A DNA stretch of 64,000 nt from Favolaschia claudopus (GCA_037176885.1 JAWWNJ010000039.1:1-64000), one strand, 5' to 3'. Positions 22,210-34,658 are shown, counted from the first letter of the stretch. Made by a program: numbers and translations. The notes: generated from the letters alone by a model not told the origin.

Positions 22210-25200
22210 ATGGCAAAACGTCGCGCCAACGTCGACAGCGATGAGGAGAATGGCGCGTCTGCCAATGGCTCACCTGCTTCTAAGCGTGCACGCACCGTTG
22301 ATAGCGACGACGAACCCGCGCCACCCACTAACGGCCGCCGTGCGTCCAAGGGCAAGGGAAAAGCGCGTCGCAAAAAACAAGACGACAGCGAAGATTCTGC
22401 CAGCGAAGATGAGGCAGAGGATATTCAAGAAGCCGACCGCATATTCGAGGAAGAACACGAGGAAAGCATCCGCGCTGCTCTTGAGAGCAGGCGGGGTGTC
22501 CATGGTGTCCGTATACAGTTGCAAATGCAGCCTGGATCTCTGGGCTTATCCCCAATCTTCTTTAGGGTATTGCTGACAGCGGAATCATCGAGTCCATCGA
22601 AATGCACCACTTTATGTGCCACAAGTACCTTACCTTCTCCTTCGGGCCCCAGATTAATTTTATCATCGGTACGCGTTCCATCCATCTGTGGCGCAGGTTA
22701 CCAATGATTCAACTCCTTCTCAGGGCACAACGGAAGTACGCAGCTCAGTCGTGTTCACGTTCCCATAACTCATCCGTGAACACACAGGCGGCAAGAGTGC
22801 TGTATTATCAGCCATCACAGTCGCCCTAGGTGGCAAAGCCAACTCCACTGGCCGCGGTAATGGACTCAAGTCTTTCATTCGTGAAGGCCAGCCGTGCGTC
22901 TCTCCTTCTATTACTTCTCGACAATGCCCCTAACAGGTAACCTCCAGGGCTTCCGAAGTGACCATTTCGCTAAAGAACCAGGGCGAGGAGGCGTATAAGC
23001 CCAAAGAATACGGAAAGTCTATCATCATCACTCGTCGATTCACCAAGGAAGGCAACAGCTCGTGGAAGATCAGGAGCAAGGACGGAAAACTCGTCAGCAC
23101 CAAGAAAGACGAACTTGCAGCCATTTGCGACCACATGAATATCCAGGTCGACAATCCTATGAATGTGCTCACCCAAGGTCATTAGTCTATCTTTATTCAT
23201 CTTTCGATCGAATATGTGTTCTTATGCTATGTGCAGACGCTGCCAGGCAGTTCCTCAGCGCCTCCGCCCCCACCGAAAAGTACAAGGTACGACGGTCGTT
23301 TTCCCCTCCTTCATCTTGTTGAATTCCCAGCGTAGTTCTTCCTCCGCGGTACGCAACTGTCTCAGCTTTCGGAGGAATACGATACCTGCTTGGCCAATAT
23401 CACGACCACCACCAAGGTACTCACGCAGAAGAAGGAAGCCATTCCCGACCTCAAGGCCGCCTTCCGTGAAGCAAGCAGTCGGTTTGAAGAGGCAGCAAGG
23501 GCTCGGGAGCAGAAAAAGAAGGTGGATGAGCTGAAGAAAGAATTAGCCTGGGCGCACGTCGCTGCTAAAGAGAAAGAGCTTCAGGTGGAAGTCGAAAAAG
23601 CTGCCAAAGAAGGGCAACGAGTTCCCAAGATCAAGGGTAACCTCGAGAAAGTTGAGGTATCACATCATATTCACGTGCGGTCGCTCCGGATCTTCACCAT
23701 TTACAGGCTGATATCGCTGCGAACGATGAGGAGGTCATGCAGCTAGAACATGATCTGGAGGCTCTCGGCGACCGGCAAGACCTCCAAGACAAGAAGAACG
23801 GTGTTTCTGCCGAAATCAAAGTTCACAAGGCCACGATAGCTGATTATAATGTTATTTCATCGCTTGTACCTTCATTGGTCGTTACTGATTCTGGCTCTAG
23901 AACCAAATCAAAATCGCTGCTGGGGATGTGAAAATCAACAACAAACAGATCGAGGAATACCAGGCCGCTATCGATAAAGAGACCAAACGACTCGAGCGAG
24001 ACACTGAATCCAAACGTCAGGAAACTCAACGCAAGTTGGCGAGCGTACGGGCCGAAATGAATGAAGCAGAAGAAGAGCTGAAGGCTATACGGTCTCGCAA
24101 GTCCGACGTGGAGGAGGAAATGAGGCGTCACAAGGAAGCCGGTTCCGTTGTGGAGACGAAACAGCGGGAGCTCAAAGAGCAAATTATGAATTGTGACAGG
24201 GCTGTGGATAACTGCACTCGGGCTGACCAGGATCGTTACGCTGCATATGGGAAGAACATTCAAAAAGTCCTCGAACAGATTAATAGGACTCAGTGGTATG
24301 GCGAGAAACCTCTGGGACCTTTCGGTATCCATGTCAAGGTTCGGGATAATCAATGGGCCGAACTTTTGCGTTCCCAACTTGGCTCGCTACTCACCTCATT
24401 TGCTGTCACCGAGACGAAAGATCTCCATGTCTTGAGGAAGATCCTGGCCGAGTATGGCAAGTGAGTCTTATTTCTGTTGAAGTCGCTCTCATAGATCTAA
24501 ATGGAAATCGCTAGTAAAAATACCGTCTTTGTCCACCGGCCAGATCTGTTTGACTACAGCCGCGGCGAGCCGCCCGCCGATGTGCTTACCGTCCTGCGAG
24601 CTCTAGACGTACGTTTATGTCATGCACCATAATGTTCTCTAATAGTGCTTCCCAGATAACAAACCCTTACGTCCTCCGCATCATGATCAATAAATCCAGT
24701 ATTGAATCTCGCGTTCTTGCTCCACGACGTGCTGATGCAGCACGTATTCTCAATAATATGAGAAGCGGGACGGCTTGGACTCTGGACAACTTTACCGTGA
24801 CGCGCTACCCGTATGTACCATTGATTTTGATTCGATTGGGAGCATCGAATTTATGCATTTCAGGGAGGGGGGAGAGTCGTCATTACCACTGAACTCTCGA
24901 AGTGTGCATCCTATGCTTCTCGTCGGAAGTGCCAGCGACGAGTTGCAGTGAGTGATCACTCTAATTCTCTAACGCGCTATTGAAAAGTATACAGGCGGTG
25001 GAAGGACCAGAAAGTGAGCAAGGAACACGAGCTCCAGGCTGCCAACGCATCCCTCCGTGGCAAACAAGCGGAGTATAACGTGGCTAGACAGAAACTAGAA
25101 GCTCTGGACGTATGCTCGTGATTTGATTTCGGCAATTTACTATTGCTCACTCTGATTCCAGCATGACGAGAAAGTTGTTGACGATAAAAACTACAAAGCC

Positions 25201-26705
25201 AAAGGAAAACTGCGAACCCTACAGAACGAGATGAATGAAGAAATGCCAGCCGAGCTGGGAGCGATCCAACATGCATTGGAGGTGCGTCTGTCTTATTTGT
25301 TTGCATGTGACGAGCCACTGATATCTCCACTCACAGCAATCGCAAAAAGAGAAGGATGTCATTGTCATGCAGATAGAGGAGCTCACGAAACAAAAAACAA
25401 AGGTCGATGACCTTCAGAAGGACCTCGTCGCGGAACGGGAAAGATATCAAGCCGAGATCAACGAGTTCGCCCATCTACAGGAGGCATCTAAGGTAATTCA
25501 GGTCGTTTGTCGCGAAGCTATGTCGCTGAGCCGTCTCTGCAGGTCAAAATTGAGAATGCGGTTGCAAAGCGCACGCAGAACCAAGTCTCCATCAACCACT
25601 GGAAAAAGAAGCTTGAAGAAGAGCAGGCAAAAGTGAAGACTGCCGAAGATGCCGTCGCTGCACTTGAAGTGGAATATCAGGTTTGCATTCTATCTCTCAC
25701 TTGAGGATTGTCATAATCTCGCTGTAGAACTGGACCAAGCAGGCGGAGGAGTACTGCGCACGAGTACCCGCCAATAGAACTGTCGATGTCGTCAAGCGTG
25801 CGTTGGACTCGACGCAGGCCGCCTTGAAAGAACGTGAAAGGAGGTACGTTCATGCCATCATGTTGAGAATCTCGGATTGATAACTCGGTAGACACGGAGC
25901 TTCGGTTGAGGATATGACCATTGAGGTCAACAAAGCCAAGGATAAGCTGGACAAAGCGGAAACCGAACTCAAGCAGATGACCAGCTTGAACAAGGTTCGC
26001 TCATTCTTCTCCGCCCCATTGTCTGTGTGTCATCTTGGTTTCAGGCTCTGAAAGCGTCTCTCATCGTTCGACTCTCACGGTGGCAAGAGTTCCGTCGTCA
26101 TATCGCTCTGCGCTGCAAACTTGTATTTGGTTATCATCTTTCTCAACGAGGATACTATGGCAAGGTCCTCTTCGACCACGAGAAAGGGACGTTACAGCTC
26201 AAGGTACCGCAAAATTGTCTGCTCTGTCTTCCTCGCTTACAATGAAGCTATACAGGTACAAACTGACGACCAGGTCGCGACCCAGGGTGGTCGCGATAAA
26301 GATCCTCTCTCTTTGAGTGGAGGTGAAAAGTCGTTTTCCACCATTTGCTTGCTTCTTTCTCTATGGGAGTCTATTGGGTGCCCGTTGAGGTGTCTTGGTA
26401 CGGCATCTGCACCTTATGCTGGGTAGTGTCTAACTGTTATTGTTTTGTAGACGAGTTCGATGTCTTCATGGACGCTGTCAATCGTCGTATCAGTATGAAG
26501 ATGATGGTGCGTCTTTCCTTCATTTTTTGGATGCGATTAGATATTCATTTCATTCTAGATTGAAACGGCGAACCAGTCGGACAAGAAGCAGTATGTTCTC
26601 ATCACGCCCCAGGACATGAACAATGTCGTCATTGGACCCACCGTTCGTGTTCATCGCATGACCGATCCCGAGCGAGGACAAGGCGTTCTTGGTTTCGGAA
26701 ATTGA
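22210..26705 (+). CDS. smc6: Structural maintenance of chromosomes protein 6
   Basis: ATPase arm of the nuclear Smc5/6 complex, which resolves recombination intermediates and stabilises stalled forks. Start at 22210; about 20 short introns; roughly 1,130 aa, normal for Smc6. A disordered acidic/basic N-terminus precedes IIESIEMHHFMCHKYLTFSF. Walker A reads GHNGSGKSAVLSAITVALGG and is split by two introns that leave a 12-nt exon (22724-22735). Long coiled coils flank the hinge (KPLGPFGIHVKVRDNQWAEL through NPYVLRIMINKSSIE to MLLVGSASDEL). The C-terminal head has the ABC signature DPLSLSGGEKSFSTI and Walker B CPLRCLDEFDVFMD, then QYVLITPQDMNNV. The stop follows GFGN at 26703-26705. Intact throughout, unlike the genes in the first 9 kb. 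A Rad60-like partner gene is at 11.1-12.7 kb. Confidence 0.95.
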
Positions 26706-26925
26706 GAGAGCTCAACATGACTATGCGCCGCATATTATACTTCATGTTAATCGTACACTATGCAGCCCTCATTGTATCGTATCTTTCTTGCGTATTATAC
26801 CACAGTTTTTGAACCATGAAATAAGGTTAGGTTCAGATTCGGTGACGTCGTCCTTCACTCATCATGCCGCTGAACCACATTGGACGCGTTGCGCGTTGAC
26901 GCGTTCAGCCTCTTCTTTCACTGTC

Positions 26926-28036
26926 ATGTCATCTCTCAAACGATCCTGGGGGAGCATGCGCATTGCTGCTCTTCCTCTCACGCGAGCGTCTCCTCCCCAG
27001 CGCATAATAACCTACTATAGTATCAAAGTCGTACCTCCACCTACTCCTGCCGCGCCGCCACGACATTATCAACCAGGTTGGCTCCCGAAAGAGGGTGTGG
27101 TTAAATGGGCTTCGTACAAAGCCGACGGAATATGGACTGCATGGGGCAAAGCATCGGCAGGGTCATGGCGGGTGCGATTTTGCTCGCTATGGATAAAGAC
27201 CCTCACCGACAAGCTGCTTTACATTTGTATTTCAGCATCGAGTCTTTTCATTCGGAGAACGTTTTCTGGACCGCTTAGACTTTGAAGAGGGAATACTGAA
27301 GCGTATTGATGTCAAGCACGCTCCACCAGCTATAGTACCTCAAAATTCAAGTGAGGTAGAGAGGGAGGAGTCGGAGGCTGCGTTGGCGAAGCTACAGGTT
27401 TGTGACACGGAGTCGCGACCACATGAGGTACATTCTAACATATTGCCCCCTCAGATACATCTGCTTTACCCGCCCAGCATATCATCCGCCTCTTCGGCGC
27501 TCTCAGATCTCGGCGACTTCCTTCAAAAACGGATTCCCCTTCACAGGAAGGGACTCTGGACATATGTGCTCATTGCTCCCTTTACGGCGCCATTCATGAT
27601 TGTGCCCATCATTCCAAACTTGCCATTCTTCTTTTGTGCGTGGCGGGCATGGTCGCATTATCAAGGTATAGGCGTGAAGCCGAGTTCAGGGTCATAGAAA
27701 TCTGATTTGTTTTCTCCAGCACTGCGAGGTGCACGGCATGTTGATGCGCTGCTGCGAAGCGGCAAGATTGTGCCAACCGCTGAGACGGCTCTTGATGCGG
27801 TATACACTGATTCCTTAGCTTCGAACAAGGAAAAGGAATCTCTACGAGCCAACACGACAAGTAGCAAGTCTGCAAGTTCTGAAAATACTTCAGAAAACGG
27901 TGCTAAACAGCCAACGATTGCGGTGACCCGAGACTCGCTAGCGCTCGCTATGCGTGTGCTTGAGACGACCCCCGACGATTCGAAGGATATGCTACGAGCC
28001 TATGAACAAGCGATTGCCCGGACTCAATCTCATTAA
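26926..28036 (+). CDS. Mitochondrial K+/H+ exchange-related protein
   Basis: Belongs to the Mit_KHE1 family, linked in yeast to potassium/proton balance of the mitochondrial inner membrane. Start at 26926 (MSSLKRSWGSMRIAALPLTR), an Arg/Ser/Ala-rich presequence without acidic residues. Four exons, about 310 aa. Domain blocks: VVKWASYKADGIWTAWGKAS, FRFGERFLDRLDFEEGILKR, HRKGLWTYVLIAPFTAPFMI with VPIIPNLPFFFCAWRAWSHY (two membrane segments, the family hallmark), and ALRGARHVDALL. The C-terminal 110 residues are hydrophilic and Ser/Thr-rich. Introns near 27169-27234, 27399-27455 and 27666-27718 are in phase. It follows Smc6 in the same direction with a 220-bp gap; a longer frame reaching back to 26689 would overlap the end of Smc6 and is not preferred. 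Confidence 0.78.
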
Positions 28037-28952
28037 TTTTTATATTGACCGCTGGTGGCGTCAGGAATACGCCGAGGGCTAGATATTAATTTAGGTGAGC
28101 AAGCGTTCCTTTCATTCTTTCTTTCAAATCGGCTTGATATCCACCTCACTGGTAACATAGACGAATGAGTGTACTTGTAATATGTATGCGATATACTCGG
28201 CACAAACACAGTGTCCCACCGTCAAACTTCATCAGCACCCCTTGCTCTCGATGAATCGGAAATTGAAGGTCGCCTCAAGGCCCAACTGCGACAGGACAAG
28301 CAGTGATCGTTTTTACTTACTTACTGCCACGAGCGTGCATTGGTGCAAATTTAAATTCCTGCTCTGGAGATTGCACTTACCCGCCGCGGAGACAGTGTTG
28401 ATGCAGCTTGACTTTGGGTGGGGCTTTGAGTGTGGCAAATAGCTTATTACCAAAATAGGGTGGACTACATCGGTGTTACCGGTGGAGTGGCGTCCAAGGT
28501 TTGCCCTTCATATAGTTGTGTCAGTGGGTAGGTTCCTGGTCAGCGTTGGACACTGGTGCGGAGGTAATATCCGGCGCTTTGCGACGAGCGTGGTAGACAG
28601 CACTCATGGCCTTGACAGTGGCGGAGCACTAGTCCACGATACAATATGGAAGGTATGTCAATGAAGAATTCCATCTTCGTTAATGCATCGCGATCCAGAT
28701 GTCCGCCCATCGAGACTTGAACCGAACTTGAGTTCATGCATCCTAAGTGAACATGGCGAGAAGAGGATACTGGGCCGGGTCGTTTCCGGGACGTCACTCT
28801 TTCGAACAACGCAGATAGCTGCCTTGAACAATTTCACAAAAAAATATCAATCCGCTAGATTTTTCATGTTCCTTTGTAACAGGTAAAACTTGATGCCCAG
28901 TTCGATTAAAGCTTAATCTGGTCGTCACGAGCCTTCACGGGCTCGGTGTCTT
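28037..28952. other. Intergenic, no supportable gene
   Basis: About 0.9 kb with short open frames only between the K+/H+ exchange-related gene and the F-box gene. Near 28929-28946 a perfect 6-bp hairpin (CGAGCC / GGCTCG) precedes the hammerhead-like fold listed separately. Nothing else recognised. Confidence 0.45.
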
Positions 28953-29029
28953 GACTTGTGCAACATGCCACGGAGTGGTGGTATTGCGGACGAGTCCGAC
29001 AAGGAGGGGCCTCGGGGACGAAATGAGCC
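28953..29029 (+). ncRNA. Degenerate hammerhead-ribozyme-like fold
   Basis: Sequence order matches a type III hammerhead: stem III 5' strand (28953-28959), a closed stem I built from CAA...CCAC/GTGG...TTG (28961-28986), core CGGACGA (28987-28993, consensus CUGANGA), stem II GTCC/GGAC (28994-28997 with 29016-29019), GAAA (29020-29023), and the stem III 3' strand (29023-29029, with wobbles and one mismatch). Core position 4 is G instead of U, and the nucleotide before stem I is G where cleavage needs A, C or U. It is therefore probably inactive, or a chance match. It lies about 90 bp upstream of the F-box gene start. Confidence 0.25.
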
Positions 29030-29117
29030 TTGTAAAGTACTACCGGATTGGGGACTTGACGGAGAAGCCATTTCAACCTTAAGTAACAGAAACTAATCTG
29101 TTCACTGACGACACCCC

Positions 29118-30887
29118 ATGGCCATTCTCTCTGGTGTCTACAGCCTCCCTGTTGAGCTCCTGTCCCGAATATTCGTCGTCGGTGCTGCCGCCCAGTTTAT
29201 CGACACACCGTTTATCCTTCGCCCCGACGAGGATCACTGCATAGGTTCTGTCACCGACTTCCAGCTTCTGGTTTCCCATGTATGCAAGCACTGGAGAGAG
29301 GTAGCTTTGCGTATTTCTTGCCTCTGGGCATCGCTGCACTTCCGTGAACCTACCCATATCGCGCGTGCAAATACGTTCTTGGCTCGTGTAGCCACAAAGT
29401 ACGTTCAATCTGAATGTCACAAGGGTGGATCTGATGTTTGGTGTTCAGTCATCCACTGGATATACTTGTCGACACCGTCGCTATAAATGAACATATTCCT
29501 GGGTCAGTGCATTCAATCCTCAGTTCAGCTTTCACCAATCCTTCCCTTTCGCAGTGTCACCCTCTGCCACGAGGAAATGCGCACCATTTTCGCGCTGATC
29601 ATACCTCATGTGGCGCGGTGGCGAGCGTTTCACCTCAAGGTAGGTTTTCACTTTTACTTCGGAAGCGACATCATAGCGTTCGATCCACGCTAAAACATGC
29701 TTTCGTGGCCTGGAATTTGAAAAGCTTCTGCATCTTAATGTGATCTTCAGGTTCGGGCCAACGATTGCAAGCTCATCGCGCGGCAAGAACTGTCTTGTTG
29801 TGGTCCTGCCCCACGTTTGGAGACTCTACAGCTGTATCACTTCGAAGATTACCGCACCGACACTGACCTCTATCTTGCTACGTATCGTCCGCCGGTGGAG
29901 ATTTTCGACAACAGTTTGCCTGCGCTCAGGAATGTCTCCCTTATTGGTGTCAATCTTCCTTGGGCGCAGGCTCCTTACCTGCAGCAACTTCACACGCTTG
30001 AACTTGCACTACATCCCGACAACATTCGCCCACCGTTCCAAGCCTGGGATACAATGTTGCGCCGCTCTCCACTACTTCGGCGGCTGCATTTGCATTATTC
30101 TGGCCCCCGCGCTGCTGACGATCATAGCAGTCGAATATGCATGCCCGCACTCGAAGATCTTGCGCTAACAGACCTCGATCCAGACCACCTCACGCGTCTG
30201 CTTCACACGCTTGAACTTCCCCGGCTCGCAACCCTTGCACTTGATCTTCCCGAGCAGGATTTGATCACTCCTTCCCTCGTCCAAGATTTCACCAGCGTTG
30301 TGGAAATCATGGCGATTCAATCCCCATATGCCGCCCTACATACGCTGCATATTACTGCGCTAGACTGCGCATCGATCGCATTTGCGGCATTTCTCCGCGC
30401 GCTCGTATCCTTGTCAGTTCTCAGACTCGACTTCTCGCGCATCCGGGACCCGAACGCCATATGTGACGTGCTGCTGGACACCATTCCACTCCCCTTTCCT
30501 TCCTCAACTTTTCCTTTGCAAAGAGATTGCCCTTGTGAAGGAAGCCGATGCATACCGGTTCTCCCGCGTCTCGAGGAGGCAAGCCTTTTCGGTCTCTCGG
30601 GCAGGCAGCTGCGTGCCATTATAAACTTTCGGATGAGGTTTTCCCAGATACAAGAACCCAGTTCCGCCAGGGTTGACGAGGTTGACTTCTCGCCATCGTC
30701 GATTCATTGCTCAACTTTCTGTTCGCCCAAAACGTCGATGCCGCGCTTCGTCGTTCGTTGGAGTGATCAGATTGGGGACTCTGTGCTGGAGCAACTAGTG
30801 CAACAAGGACGGGTCGACTGCTTGGACCGAGATGATGATGGAGAGGACGACGTTGAGGACTCCTGGAGCGAGAACGGGGACGAGTAG
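29118..30887 (+). CDS. F-box protein with leucine-rich C-terminal region
   Basis: Probable substrate-recognition subunit of an SCF ubiquitin ligase. Start at 29118. The F-box is LPVELLSRIFVVGAA ... VSHVCKHWREVALRISCLWA near the N-terminus. Three introns splice in phase: after RVAT (GT at 29400), after NEHIPG (GT at 29503) and after AFHLK (GT at 29641). The rest, about 400 residues, carries irregular leucine-rich segments (PRLETLQLYHFED, LPALRNVSLIGVNLPW, MPALEDLALTDLDPDHL, LPRLATLALDLPEQDL) and an acidic tail (RDDDGEDDVEDSWSENGDE). About 530 aa in total. This N-terminal F-box plus loose LRR layout is very common in mushroom genomes; the substrate cannot be inferred. Confidence 0.8.
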
Positions 30888-31067
30888 TTGGGCAGAATCG
30901 CATTTCACGAAAGCATTTTTTGATTAAAAATTCATTCTCCAACAGTTGAGGAATTTGAGCTTCAGACAACAGACTGCTATAGAAATGCAGCAAACATCGA
31001 TATGGATAAACATCATCATGAGTATATCATCCCTCGTCAATAATCACATCCGTCTGCGTCGAAAATT

Positions 31068-31735
31068 TCAAAGTTCCTGTCGTGGGGTAACCGTCAATTC
31101 CAGCTCGTCCTCATCGCTCGTGCTTTCTTCTGTCTCATCGCTCGCATAACCAGACCCGGATCGAGCAGCGTTCATAGCCATTTGATGCATGTGGCGCAAG
31201 ACCTGGACGCGAAGCGGGTGATTAGGATATCGATGCATATTCGCGACTATACGCTTCTGCATCTCGCGGCGCTCTGTCTGGGAGGGGATAGGATCCAAAA
31301 CAGGGGCAGCCGGGGTTCTTGCTGAACGCTGGGAAGAGAAACTGGAGTTAGTTCGGGTCGAAGATGAGGAAGAATAACTGTCACCAGAGATCCAATTGCG
31401 CTGCAAAGTACCGCAGACACGGCAGAGAAGTAAAGTGCCTGAGCTGACATGTCTGGGTCGCGATCCAAGGCGGCATGAGCAGCAGAAAAGATGTCCATGG
31501 GCCATAACGGGCCGCGAGGAACAAGTAAGGCTTGCACACTGATTTACCAGGGCAGTCAGAGAGCCGAAATATAGAGAAATGAGATATGTGCTCACTGCTC
31601 AGAGTTCGTCGCCCGCACCACGACATCCTCGATCTTGTCCCTGTACGTTGAGTCTGGCAAAGCATCGTAGTCCTCGAGGGTGATGTTGCGGCTCGTGCTC
31701 GTTGTGGAGCATAAAGATAACGAGGACGCGACCAT
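31068..31735 (-). CDS. Hypothetical protein
   Basis: Function not recognised. Start at 31735 (MVASSLSLCSTTSTSRNITL), then EDYDALPDSTYRDKIEDVVV. Two introns (GT at 31597 to AG at 31542, and GT at 31379 to AG at 31324) splice in phase to give about 185 aa. The middle has VQALLVPRGPLWPMDIFSAA and a hydrophobic stretch (ALYFSAVSAVLCSAIGSL) that could be one membrane segment. The C-terminal part, RREMQKRIVANMHRYPNHPL with VQVLRHMHQMAMNAARSG, is helical and ends in an acidic Ser/Glu-rich tail (EESTSDEDELEL). Expression and start are unproven. Confidence 0.55.
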
Positions 31736-32238
31736 GTTGAAGGTTGAAAGGGTATATGTTAGGATCGGTGGATGGAAAACCGCCCCTCGCACGGCCAATG
31801 GGAGGATCCATTATATAGTAGGAGAAAGCGATCACTCAGGTCGAATGAATCAGATCGTCGAGGAAATGTAGGGGCTCTAATTTGCTTCCGGCCAGTGGAA
31901 GACAGGAGAAATGACGAACGATGGCTCCTTGTATGCTCCAAACTCCAGGGACTCTGCAAAAACAAAATTCCAACAAGGCTGTAAGAACGGTGATTGAATC
32001 AATTCGAATGTGTGTTGATATGGTCAAAGAGGTTTTTTGGTGTTTCTAAATTCGAACCCAACGCTCAGCAACTATTTGTGCCTGAGATTGAAGCCAGCCA
32101 CAAATTCGGCACAAATCGGTGAAACAGGAGTTGCAAAATTGCCATAACAGGTAATCGCATAATTGCGATCGTGACGTGATGCGATGCGCGTGACGCCAAG
32201 CCCTTTTGCACGACGATTTTTAGGTCTTTCCAGCACCG
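31736..32238. other. Intergenic, divergent promoters
   Basis: Shared upstream region of the hypothetical gene (minus) and the small basic protein gene (plus). A TATATAG motif occurs near 31813-31819. No gene recognised. Confidence 0.4.
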
Positions 32239-32564
32239 ATGGGAAAGAGCGCAAAGCTACACAAACGCACGGTAAGTAGCAACTGGAATAATCTCCTAAG
32301 AAATGTTGTTAATGCGATGCAATGCAGCCAAAAAATGTGAAAAAAGCGAGTGCTGGCACGAACCCAAGTGCTGCTGCGATTGTAGGTGCTAGCGGGGGAC
32401 AGGCACAAGTCCAAACCGCGAAGAAGAAAGCGGGGCTGAAAAAGAAGGCTGCAAGCAGAACGAGCGACGGCGGCCATGTATTGGGCGGCGCAGACTATGT
32501 CACTTTGATGATGGGTGGTAGGAAGAAAGCTAGAGCAGAGGCTGCCAAGCTGCCTCAGAATTGA
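32239..32564 (+). CDS. Small Lys/Ala-rich basic protein
   Basis: Function not recognised. Start at 32239 (MGKSAKLHKRT), one intron (about 32272-32326) and a second exon to the TGA at 32562, giving about 90 aa. Composition is strongly basic and simple (AKKKAGLKKKAASRTSDGG), ending DYVTLMMGGRKKARAEAAKL. The MGKSxKxHKR start and the short length resemble small nucleolar or ribosome-biogenesis proteins, but this is only an impression. No signal peptide or TM segment. Confidence 0.6.
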
Positions 32565-32866
32565 ACAATCTATTCGACTCCACCCCAGAATGCTTGTTTA
32601 GTAGCGCTCAGATTTCATTTTTGTACAATAACCCAACTATATAGTACACCAACCATGCTAAGTGCAGTGCTGCAAAGGAACGAATAAAAGGCGTCGAGCC
32701 AACGCTACCATATAGGTAGCAAGAACCTAGAAGCTATCAAAGCACCAACAACAGTAACTCGGAGGATATCCCCTCTTGTGGCTTTCCAGCTGAAAAAAAA
32801 AATCAAAGCAAATCCTATCCGTAACCTCACCGAGTCCCAAATGGAACGTCTAATTCAATCCAACAA

Positions 32867-34658
32867 CTACGGCACCCAGCTGTCCCTCGGTCGCAAATTG
32901 CTCGTCTTGTAAGATGGAATGGTGGGGTAGCTACCAACACCAGCGTTATCAGCGACCACACGACCTTGCTGTTGTTCCTCCTCGTCATCCCCGTATCCCA
33001 CGTACGACGAGCGATACTTCCTGGGAACGCCCGCCATAGCCGCTTCGGTCGAGTTATTCCTCGAGATCGTCACTGGCATATCGGGGATGTCGCTGCCGCG
33101 ATTCCGCGGGGGCGAGGCGAGCCGCGCCATGGGGGGTTTGGCAACCTCGAACGTTGTCATGGAGGTGCCCGCTGTGGAAGGCGGCTGAGGCACCGGGCCA
33201 CCCGTTGTCGCAGCGGAGCGACTCCGGTGTACCGTTGCCATCTGCAGGATAGTCTGCATCTCGACGGTGCCCATCGACAGTCTACTCGCCGAGTCGTCTT
33301 CGTCAATGCTTTGTTGACGGAATTGTGGCTCGCCGCGCTGATCGTCAGGGACGTATTGATTCCATGACGAGATACTACGGCCATCGTCGTCGTCGTCGGA
33401 AATAATGGAAGAGGCGTATTTCTCGCTGGTGTATATAGGGTCTCGTACGAAACCTTCAGCGGAGAACGGCGGGGTGGGAGCCATCGGTGCGGGGACGAAG
33501 GCGGGGGCAGGGGTAGGCAGGGATCTGTATGTCTCAATTTTCTTCTCCTCCAGGTCTGGCGGCCACTTCTGGTTGAGAAGGGCAGGGTCAAACTGCATAT
33601 GAGACTCCCGTCGATTGCGTCGCCTTGACCGAAGGAATATTATCAAGAGGAGAATGAGTAACAAACCGACGATGACCGAAGTGACTGCAATTCCGATGAT
33701 AGTGGACCTGAAGGGACATTGAAATCGACGATATGTAAACCGGACAATACATCTTACTTGGGGAGCCCTGAAGCTTTTTGCTTATTAGATCCACGACCAG
33801 AGGAGTCCTTGAAATTCTTAAGACAGGATTTATCGCTGGCAGAATCGCCGGAAACTATTGCATATATTTAGAACAGGCTTAGTCTGAGTAGCGATGCACG
33901 CACTAGTTATGAGATCGGTCGTTTGGAGGTGACCCTGCAAGTCATCGAATAATAGAACGGTTTCAGCATCGCGAAACCCAGTCATCATATAAGACGCTGA
34001 GTTGGGCGTGGTAGAGCCATTGCCTGGAGGGAGCATGACAGACCCAGATCGGGGAAAGAAAGCCCTAATAGTCGGGGCGGATTGTACAGGTGCGTTGAAT
34101 GTCACCGAGAACTCTTCGCATTGGCCAATGTTGTCGTTGAACTGATAAAAGTTCACTGCAGGCAAACTCGTTTCGAAACAGCCTTGCACATCGGGTCCTG
34201 TTGTGGAGTTGAGGACTCGGGTGACGTCCGAAACGGTGGCCGTTGGTCCCTTTATGTCGTCCAGGGAAGCAATAAAGCGTGTCCCCGCCGCCAGAGGTAT
34301 GAACGTGAGCTGAATACCGGTGGAATTGGACGCTCCGTTCGGAATAGGTATTTGGATAGGTGCGACATTATCTAAACTTCTTCAGCACTAGCCATACAGA
34401 ACATACGCTGGCCTATACACACCTAACAGTGGAAGGATTGTGAGGACAGTAGGGACTGAATGATTGTTGGCGTCTTTCCCGGAGAAAGTGATGTTAACCT
34501 GGAAATAGCTGATGAACGTCGGAGCCTATTTGATATAGCTGCTTCCATACAGGTTGACATTGAACCACCGGGGAAAGGTTGAATTTGAAAGACCCTAGGA
34601 CGACCTGCGGACCTAAAGCAAAGACGGCCAGCACCGAGAGATAGACGGGCCAGAACAT
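32867..34658 (-). CDS. Secretory type I membrane protein with long Ser/Pro-rich cytoplasmic tail
   Basis: Role unknown; the layout resembles fungal cell-surface sensors. Start at 34658 with signal peptide MFWPVYLSVLAVFALGPQVV. The ectodomain has many N-glycosylation sites (NIT, NHS, NST, NGS) and blocks such as FIASLDDIKGPTATVSDVTR and VNFYQFNDNIGQCEEFSVTF. One membrane helix, STIIGIAVTSVIVGLLLIL followed by LLIIFLRSRRRNRRESH with a positive stop-transfer cluster, leads to a cytoplasmic tail of about 250 residues rich in Ser, Pro and Asp, ending SNLRPRDSWVP. Introns near 34556-34505, 34428-34378, 33889-33860 and 33764-33713 keep the frame, though the third and fourth borders are approximate. 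Confidence 0.68.

Noticed and set aside
32040..32110. tRNA-like T-arm sequence (GGGTTCGAATT on the minus strand)
   Set aside because: No matching D-arm, anticodon arm or acceptor stem around it.
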